This document shows positions 6,411 to 10,928 of a DNA stretch of 10,928 bases, piece after piece. Each line of letters begins with the position of its first letter. Position 1 is the stretch's first letter. This DNA is from CAYJAD01 sp964370675. GTDB lineage: Bacteria > Desulfobacterota > Desulfovibrionia > Desulfovibrionales > Desulfovibrionaceae. The DNA lies in contig CAYJKC010000057.1 of NCBI GenBank assembly GCA_964370675.1, forward strand, positions 1 through 10,928, in the 5' to 3' direction. Below the pieces are notes generated by a model that worked only from the letters and a program-made list of their open reading frames with translations, had not been told where the DNA came from and ran no database searches. The position numbers and the translations under genes were made by a program.

Positions 6411-8402
6411 CTAGTTGCTGTTAGGTTTAGCGTGCATTAGATCTGAAGCTTGTAGTAGGCTAACTTCATCTCCAAAAAGATATACAATATCTCCAGGTTG
6501 GAATATTATATCCGCTTCTGGTGAAGGTATCATTTTTTCGCCTTTACTGATGGCGACCACAGTTATACCATACTTCTTGCGTAGTTCTGATTGCAATAGG
6601 CTTACTCCACATAGTGGAGCATTTTCTTCTAAGCGTATGGCATGGACACCAATATGGGGTAGCTGATCTAAAAGACCTGATAAATTACCACTATTTTGTG
6701 AAGTGCTGCGAAGCATAGAGTAATTTTCTTGGCGAATGGTGGTAACTAATGAGTCAATATCTTGTTTTGGTATCATATACTGATATAAAACACGTGAAAA
6801 AACTTCAATAGATGACTCAAATTCCTCAGCTATTACACTTGTTGCCCCAAGCTCATGTAAAGTACCAACCTCTGACAAAAAACGTGAGCGCGCAATAATG
6901 CGTATATTGGGGTTAAGCATAATAGCCTCAGCTACTGTAGCTTGTACTGCTGCAGGATCTGAAATTACAATGGCTAAAACTTTAGCCTTGGTAATGCCCA
7001 TATGCTCAAGAACTGATGGGCGCGAGGCATCACCATATAAAATAGGTTCTTTGCTTTGAAAACGGCGCACAGTGTCTGGGTTCATTTCAAGTATTTCATA
7101 TGGAATAGAGCAAGTTTTGGCAGCGCGCGCAAGATGTTGACCACTAATACCAAAGCCTACAATGATAAGATGATTTGCTAATTGTTTTTTGTTTGGGCTT
7201 AGTTCATCTTCAGGCAAATCATCTTTGTTTCCCAGATAAATATTAACTTTTTTGGCAATGCTTGGAGCTATATACATAAGGCAAGGTGTTAGTAACATGG
7301 TCATAATACTCATGGCCAAGAAATTCTGATAGCGAGCAGTATCTAAAAGACCAGCACTAACTCCTGTATTAGCAAGTACAAAGGAAAATTCGCCTACCTG
7401 AGCAAGGGTTAAAGATACAGCAATAGCAGTATGTAGCGGATATTTTTGAATAAGTACTGCTGGAAGTACGAGAAGTGATTTTATAATTATGAAAATGATA
7501 GTAAATAATACTATGTACCATAAATTTGAAATGAGGTAATCCACATCTAATAGCATGCCTATAGAGATAAAGAAAATACTCATAAATACATCACGATAGG
7601 GCAGTATTCCTGATACTACACTCATGCTATATTCAGAGCGAGCTAAAAATAAACCAGCTAAGAAAGCTCCCAGTGATAAAGAAAGTCCAAGCCACGATGT
7701 TAACATGGCAAGCCCCATACATAATACTAATGTGGTTAAAAGTAAAAGTTCACTAACTCTTGTCCGAACAATAATGGCCATAAAACGATTTAAACCATAG
7801 TGTGCAAAAAGTAATACTGCACCTAAAACCACAACAACCTTACCAATAGCGAACATAGTATCACTAAAAGTGAGCTGCACCTGACCACTAAGTAAAGGTA
7901 TAAGTAAGAGCATGGGAGCTATCATAATATCTTGAAATACAAGAATAGCAAGGGTTAGTCGTCCAGAAGGTGTATTGGTAGTGCCTTTTTGCTGTAAAAA
8001 TCGTAAAACAATAGCAGATGATGATAAAGATACTAAGCAGCCAATAAAAATAGCAAGTGCAAGTCCCTCATTTAATATAAAAACATAAATAACAACCACA
8101 GCTGCAATGGTAAGACCAATTTGTAAGCTACCACCTAAAAAAACTGGTTTTTTTAGTCTTGCTAGAGCATCTCCAGAAAGCTCCATGCCAATAGTAAAAA
8201 GTAATAATGCAACTCCAAGCTCAGATAAAACATCAATGGATTGCATATCATTAACAATACCAAGCAAGGCAGGTCCACATAAAACACCTGTCAGTAAAAA
8301 GCCAACCGTAGCCGGAATACGTATGCGAGTACACACAACATTGACAACTATAGAAATAAGAAATATGATTATGAGCTCAGTAAGTAATGGGGGGACGTGC
8401 AT
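6411..8402 (-). CDS. CPA2 cation:proton antiporter with RCK domains (KefB/KefC-like)
   Basis: The 663-residue inner-membrane protein has an N-terminal transporter domain of about 12 hydrophobic helices (residues 5-380), then a cytoplasmic Rossmann RCK_N/TrkA-N domain (about 410-525) with nucleotide loop VGFGISGQHLA. It ends with a TrkA-C domain (about 578-655). The Gln157-Asp158 pair in LVFQDIMIAP corresponds to the ion-binding acidic site of Kef-type CPA2 carriers. Such proteins exchange K+ or Na+ for H+ and are gated by nucleotides or glutathione adducts. The RCK_C extension is longer than in E. coli KefC, so regulation by a ligand other than glutathione is possible. The ATG has AAGGA five bases upstream (8412-8408). 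It is transcribed alone, divergent from the carbonic anhydrase and convergent with the M24 pair. The ion is not predictable from sequence. Confidence 0.92.
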   Translation of the reverse strand: MHVPPLLTELIIIFLISIVVNVVCTRIRIPATVGFLLTGVLCGPALLGIVNDMQSIDVLSELGVALLLFTIGMELSGDALARLKKPVFLGGSLQIGLTIAAVVVIYVFILNEGLALAIFIGCLVSLSSSAIVLRFLQQKGTTNTPSGRLTLAILVFQDIMIAPMLLLIPLLSGQVQLTFSDTMFAIGKVVVVLGAVLLFAHYGLNRFMAIIVRTRVSELLLLTTLVLCMGLAMLTSWLGLSLSLGAFLAGLFLARSEYSMSVVSGILPYRDVFMSIFFISIGMLLDVDYLISNLWYIVLFTIIFIIIKSLLVLPAVLIQKYPLHTAIAVSLTLAQVGEFSFVLANTGVSAGLLDTARYQNFLAMSIMTMLLTPCLMYIAPSIAKKVNIYLGNKDDLPEDELSPNKKQLANHLIIVGFGISGQHLARAAKTCSIPYEILEMNPDTVRRFQSKEPILYGDASRPSVLEHMGITKAKVLAIVISDPAAVQATVAEAIMLNPNIRIIARSRFLSEVGTLHELGATSVIAEEFESSIEVFSRVLYQYMIPKQDIDSLVTTIRQENYSMLRSTSQNSGNLSGLLDQLPHIGVHAIRLEENAPLCGVSLLQSELRKKYGITVVAISKGEKMIPSPEADIIFQPGDIVYLFGDEVSLLQASDLMHAKPNSN

Positions 8403-8444
8403 ATGTGTCCTTAGTGTTAAATGGCTAATTGCTTATAATTAATA

Positions 8445-8450
8445 TGTCAA
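8445..8450 (-). promoter_or_regulatory. Perfect -35 hexamer upstream of the antiporter gene
   Basis: TTGACA reads on the minus strand about 45 bp upstream of the antiporter ATG. At 17 bp spacing the -10 position is TAGCCA, a poor match, so the promoter is uncertain. A better -10-like TATAAG lies only seven bases downstream, too close to work with this -35. Confidence 0.3.
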
Positions 8451-8485
8451 ATTAACTTTTTTTGCAACAAGTCTTCTTACTATGG

Positions 8486-8673
8486 GCATACAGCGCCACT
8501 TCATTCCGATTTATATCTATAACCTAGAAAGCTTTGCTTTTTGTACGAATAGAAAGTGGCTTTGGAAATGTTTTTTGAGTAATTTGCTGCAACGAAGCTA
8601 CGCCAAATAAACTTTACCAAGGTTACTCTGCACATACAAAAAATTGCAAGTCGGAATCACGTGCATACAGCGC
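8486..8673. repeat. Imperfect direct-repeat pair in the antiporter/carbonic anhydrase gap
   Basis: This ~300-bp divergent gap (8403-8705) has no gene. An exact 11-bp direct repeat, GCATACAGCGC, occurs at 8486-8496 and 8663-8673. Each copy has TTGCAA plus AGTC upstream (8462 and 8644), so a block of about 30 bp seems duplicated imperfectly about 180 bp apart. ATTCCGATT (8503-8511) and its near-complement AGTCGGAAT (8649-8657) also lie near the two copies in opposite orientation. The layout could be a worn small mobile element, paired protein-binding sites or an old duplication; no transposase is present. I see no convincing promoter for the carbonic anhydrase here. Confidence 0.35.
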
Positions 8674-8705
8674 ATATTGTTAATTTTTTATGGAGTTTTT
8701 TTCTT

Positions 8706-9398
8706 ATGCCAGACTCTAGAGCACATCATGACGAAATACATTGCTCAGAAGATATGACTAAACGCTTTGCAGCAGGTTTTCAGCGTTTTCAAAAACAATG
8801 GTATTGTGCAGAGCATAATATTTATGCCGATTTAAAAGACGGGCAAAAGCCACTAGCCTTGGTTATTGCGTGTTCTGATTCACGTGTGGACCCTGTAATG
8901 CTTTTGGATAGCCACCCTGGAGAAATGTTTGTGGTGCGTAATGTAGCAAACTTGGTTCCACCATATTCGCCAGATAGACATTATCACGGGGTTAGTGCTG
9001 CACTTGAATACGCTGTAAGACATCTAAAAATTAAAAATATTATGGTCATGGGGCATTCTAGCTGTGGTGGAATTCACGCATTTATGGAAAAACCCAATGA
9101 AGACGATGAATTTATCAGCGTTTGGATGCAAATTATTCGGCGTGCAAAAGAAGTGGTCGAAGCTTTATACCCTAATGCCACAGAGGATGATTTGGCTCAT
9201 GCATATGAGCAGTGGGGTATTCGTGTGTCATTAGAAAACTTGCTTACCTTTCCATGGATTCGTAAAGCTGTGGATGCTGGAGAACTTACCTTGCATGGGT
9301 GGTATTTTGATTTACATGAGGGAACGTTGCTTCGCTATGATGATGACTCTGACAGCTTTGTTCCACTGGTTAATACATGTATGCAAAGTAATATATAA
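8706..9398 (+). CDS. Beta-class carbonic anhydrase
   Basis: From the ATG at 8706 the protein has 230 residues, normal for the family. It interconverts CO2 and bicarbonate with one zinc. The zinc ligands are Cys56, Asp58 (ACSDSRVDP, with the partner Arg60 of the Asp-Arg dyad), His117 and Cys120 (MGHSSCGG). FVVRNVANLVPP and HGVSAALEYAV are also family hallmarks. The open frame extends upstream to a GTG at 8661 without a ribosome site; ATG 8706 has GGAG ten bases before it, and an in-frame ATG at 8754 is a further alternative. No signal peptide is seen from ATG 8706, so it should be cytoplasmic. It stands alone, divergent from the antiporter and ended by the terminator at 9417-9453. A joint role with the antiporter in pH or bicarbonate balance is possible but unproven. 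Confidence 0.95.
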   Translation: MPDSRAHHDEIHCSEDMTKRFAAGFQRFQKQWYCAEHNIYADLKDGQKPLALVIACSDSRVDPVMLLDSHPGEMFVVRNVANLVPPYSPDRHYHGVSAALEYAVRHLKIKNIMVMGHSSCGGIHAFMEKPNEDDEFISVWMQIIRRAKEVVEALYPNATEDDLAHAYEQWGIRVSLENLLTFPWIRKAVDAGELTLHGWYFDLHEGTLLRYDDDSDSFVPLVNTCMQSNI

Positions 9399-9416
9399 AA
9401 ATATTATATTAATTAA

Positions 9417-9453
9417 AAACCCCGCCCATAACTTAAACCATGTGGCGGGGTTT
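9417..9453. terminator. Bidirectional intrinsic terminator between carbonic anhydrase and msrAB
   Basis: A perfect 10-bp stem, AAACCCCGCC (9417-9426) with GGCGGGGTTT (9444-9453), is continued by CAT/ATG pairs in the loop. On the plus strand it is followed by TTATTATTTTAGTTTTT, and on the minus strand the stem runs into GGGGTTTTTAATT. It sits 18 bp after the carbonic anhydrase stop and about 30 bp beyond the msrAB stop, so it serves both convergent genes. Confidence 0.92.
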
Positions 9454-9481
9454 ATTATTTTAGTTTTTGTTTTATATTTAA

Positions 9482-10429
9482 TTAGGTAACATCATCAAAA
9501 CGCTTAACCGGTAAATGGCAACCGCCTCGTCCGGTGCGCTTAGTAAAATCTTGATGATAATCTTCTGCAGCAAAAAAAGGTACTGCCGCGGATATTTCCG
9601 TAACCACATCTAAGCCTTTTTTAGTTAATATATCCACTAGCTTGTCAGCAGTTTTACGTTGGTTTTCATCTGTGTAATAAATCACACTTCTATATTGTGT
9701 TCCCACATCTGGACCTTGGCGATTAAGTTGGGTTGGGTCATGTATTTCAAAGAAAAACTTTGCCAAAGTTTCAAAGTCTATCTTAGCTGGGTCGTATTCT
9801 ACTTTTACAACTTCAGCATGACCTGTCGTTCCAGTACAAACTTCTTCATAAGTTGGAAATGGATTTTTACCGCCCATATATCCAGATACTACGTTAAGTA
9901 CTCCGGGGAGCTTTGAAAAACCATCTTCAACACCCCAAAAACAACCACCCCCAAAAAAGGCTGTAGCCGGAGCTTTAGCATCAGCAATGAAGCGCATGGA
10001 AATTGAGTTCACACAATGACGCACATTTTTATCAGTAAAACCTTCACCTTCAAAAACATGACCTAAGTGCCCACCACAATTTGCACATACAATTTCAACT
10101 CGTCTACCGTCCGCATCAGGCAAGCGTAATACGGCACCTGCTACGGCATCATCAAAACTTGGCCATCCACAATTAGAAGAAAACTTATCTTCAGAATGAT
10201 ACAATGGTGCATCACACTGTCTGCATACATAAAGTCCTTTAGCCTTGTTATCATTATACTCTCCAGTAAATGGGGCTTCAGTTCCTTTATGAATTATAAC
10301 GCGCTCCTCCTCAGGAGTTAATTCATTTAGCTTCATCTTACGAGAATCCTCCTTAGCGAAAGCAGAAAAGGTTAAACCAACAACTCCTAAGCACAAAACA
10401 ACAGTCAGTAGAGTAAGAATTTTTTTCAT
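9482..10429 (-). CDS. msrAB: Secreted bifunctional methionine sulfoxide reductase, MsrB-MsrA fusion
   Basis: The 315-residue protein starts with a signal peptide (MKKIL, hydrophobic core, likely cut after AFA at residue 25), so it should act in the periplasm. The MsrB domain (about 35-150) reduces Met-R-sulfoxide. It has two zinc CxxC pairs (Cys69/Cys72 and Cys115/Cys118), GWPSF, and the catalytic Cys139 in RHCVNSISMRF; Cys87 (NCGWPSF) is a candidate resolving cysteine. The MsrA domain (about 155-310) reduces Met-S-sulfoxide, with catalytic Cys163 in GGGCFWG, GYMGG, EEVCTGTTGHAEVV and a resolving Cys304 near the end (GRGGCH). The order is B then A, opposite to the streptococcal and Neisseria fusions. 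A full AAGGAG lies six bases before the ATG. It is monocistronic. Reducing power must come from a periplasmic thiol donor not encoded here. Confidence 0.95.
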   Translation of the reverse strand: MKKILTLLTVVLCLGVVGLTFSAFAKEDSRKMKLNELTPEEERVIIHKGTEAPFTGEYNDNKAKGLYVCRQCDAPLYHSEDKFSSNCGWPSFDDAVAGAVLRLPDADGRRVEIVCANCGGHLGHVFEGEGFTDKNVRHCVNSISMRFIADAKAPATAFFGGGCFWGVEDGFSKLPGVLNVVSGYMGGKNPFPTYEEVCTGTTGHAEVVKVEYDPAKIDFETLAKFFFEIHDPTQLNRQGPDVGTQYRSVIYYTDENQRKTADKLVDILTKKGLDVVTEISAAVPFFAAEDYHQDFTKRTGRGGCHLPVKRFDDVT

Positions 10430-10456
10430 AAATCTCCTTTTATGTGGGTTATAATA

Positions 10457-10484
10457 AATTTAGTAATAGTTATTGTTAAGTCAA
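10457..10484 (-). promoter_or_regulatory. Candidate sigma70 promoter of msrAB
   Basis: On the minus strand, TTGACT (10484-10479, five of six matches) is followed after 16 bp by TAAATT (10462-10457, four of six). The implied start is about 20 nt before the msrAB ATG, leaving room for the AAGGAG site. A TATAAC nearer the gene (10453-10448) has no properly spaced -35. Confidence 0.5.
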
Positions 10485-10802
10485 GAGGGCGGAAGTTGCT
10501 TTTAAAAAATAAAAAATTTACTAACGCCATTTTTTTAAAATTATAAAAGCGTGATTTAAGTTTATAGCATTAAAGAGTTAACATTGATAACGCATATTAC
10601 ATACTTTAACATTATGTAATAATAGTATATTTTAATTTTAATGAACATCTGTGAAAGGTCGTTTACTCACTTTAATTTACACTCAAAACATGCTAATATT
10701 CTAAGAGTAAAGTGGGCAAATACAATGTACAAAAGTATATTCTTGCCTTTCTCGCATTTAGTCTTATCTTACAAAAATGGAAATAAAGCAGAGTAATTTA
10801 CT
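10485..10802. other. AT-rich intergenic stretch with palindromes, no protein gene
   Basis: This stretch between the msrAB promoter and the putative leader peptide has no convincing gene. It holds a perfect 9-bp inverted repeat TATTACATA/TATGTAATA (10595-10603 with 10613-10621, 9-base centre). A 7-bp repeat CACTTTA/TAAAGTG (10668-10674 with 10708-10714) lies just before a promoter-like TGGGCA-17-TATATT (10713-10718 and 10736-10741). The second palindrome and promoter match fit an operator-controlled rightward promoter for the leader at 10803, but none is strong alone. Confidence 0.3.
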
Positions 10803-10871
10803 ATGTTATGTTTTCATACCACCGCTACTCACTATATGTTTTTTAAGTATTTCACTTTTCTTTCGCAGTAG
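10803..10871 (+). CDS. Candidate Phe/Tyr-rich leader peptide of a transcription attenuator
   Basis: A 22-codon frame runs from ATG 10803 to TAG 10869-10871. Phe is at 4, 13, 14, 17 and 19 and Tyr at 11 and 16; the last eleven residues from an internal ATG at 10836 read MFFKYFTFLSQ. Seven aromatics in 22 residues, followed by competing hairpins, resemble the E. coli leaders PheL and PheM, where ribosome pausing at Phe codons senses charged tRNA-Phe. The ribosome site is weak (AGAG nine bases before the ATG). T-rich DNA encodes Phe by chance, so the peptide alone is weak evidence; the adjoining helices are what raise it. The controlled gene would lie beyond the right edge, for example aromatic amino acid synthesis or Phe-tRNA synthetase. 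Confidence 0.45.
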   Translation: MLCFHTTATHYMFFKYFTFLSQ

Positions 10872-10924
10872 CACGGTGGTAGCCCAAAGAAAAAGGGGCT
10901 TAAAGCTTTTAACTTTAAACCCCT
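10817..10924 (+). promoter_or_regulatory. Candidate attenuator RNA with competing helices
   Basis: Segment 1 (10817-10829, TACCACCGCTACT), inside the leader frame, pairs with segment 2 (10867-10881, AGTAGCACGGTGGTA): 13 bp with a 2-nt bulge. Segment 2 spans the leader stop codon. Its continuation AGCCC (10881-10885) can instead pair with GGGCT of segment 3 (10896-10900). Segment 3 (10894-10905) also pairs with segment 4 (10913-10924), 11 bp with one mismatch. This 1:2, 2:3, 3:4 layout is that of Phe/Trp attenuators. The window ends four bases after segment 4, before any U-run could be seen. Read on the minus strand, the 3:4 hairpin is followed by TTTTCTTT and could simply terminate a leftward gene from beyond the edge. 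Confidence 0.45.
10886..10924 (-). terminator. Possible intrinsic terminator for a minus-strand gene beyond the right edge
   Basis: The hairpin 10894-10905 with 10913-10924 (AGGGG/CCCCT plus six A/T-rich pairs and one C-A mismatch, 7-nt loop) is followed on the minus strand by TTTTCTTT. This is a normal terminator shape for leftward transcription entering from the right. It competes with the attenuator reading of the same bases, which needs a rightward gene; the sequence beyond 10928 would decide. Confidence 0.45.
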
Positions 10925-10928
10925 GAAA

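Noticed and set aside
8661..8705. GTG start extending the carbonic anhydrase by 15 residues
   Set aside because: No Shine-Dalgarno precedes the GTG, it lies in the repeated intergenic block, and the ATG at 8706 has GGAG upstream and gives the usual family length.
3561..10581. Shared 11-mer TAAAGAGTTAA upstream of the CoA-binding operon (3561) and far upstream of msrAB (10571)
   Set aside because: In an AT-rich window this long, repeated 11-mers are expected by chance, and the second copy is about 100 bp from the predicted msrAB promoter.
10725..10796. 23-codon plus-strand frame before the candidate leader
   Set aside because: No ribosome site, no biased residue content and no linked RNA structure; expected by chance in such DNA.
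10867..10885. Resemblance of CGGTGGTAGCCC to a T-box sequence
   Set aside because: Only the GGTGGTA core fits; the T-box core continuation and the upstream specifier-stem elements are absent, and the leader-peptide model explains the pairing better.

Overview
This is an AT-rich chromosomal window of housekeeping and stress genes. The gene content (a five-repeat S1 protein next to a J-domain protein, tandem M24 peptidases, a fused periplasmic MsrB-MsrA) suggests a low-GC relative of Desulfovibrio (Desulfobacterota). That placement is inferred from gene style only; no rRNA or other phylogenetic marker is present. I see no insertion sequence, phage gene, CRISPR array, tRNA or rRNA.

Left part (1-3540), minus strand: four closely spaced genes run leftwards and probably form one operon. 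They are a YccU-like CoA-binding protein, a YkgJ-type cysteine-cluster protein (start overlaps the previous stop), a J-domain protein with a charged low-complexity linker, and a five-repeat S1 RNA-binding protein. A strong intrinsic terminator at 163-200 ends the unit. The mix suggests metal/cofactor, protein-folding and translation housekeeping, but no single pathway is evident.

Middle (3541-6410): a divergent regulatory gap is followed on the plus strand by two M24 (aminopeptidase P/prolidase-like) paralogues 2 bp apart. The first keeps all five metal ligands (Asp258, Asp269, His343, Glu372, Glu386). In the second, three of the five are replaced (Ala283, Gly386, Lys400), so it looks like a non-metallo pseudoenzyme paired with an active one. 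The convergent gap after it (6245-6410) holds a relatively GC-rich island with several mutually exclusive helices.

Right part (6411-10928): a KefB/KefC-like CPA2 antiporter with RCK domains (minus strand) is divergent from a beta-carbonic anhydrase (plus strand). A bidirectional terminator at 9417-9453 separates the carbonic anhydrase from a convergent, secreted MsrB-MsrA fusion (minus strand). The last ~500 bp contain no ordinary gene. They do contain a candidate Phe/Tyr-rich leader peptide (10803-10871) overlapping competing RNA helices, laid out like a pheL/pheM-type transcription attenuator for a gene beyond the right edge. This and the active/inactive M24 pair are the two most interesting observations.
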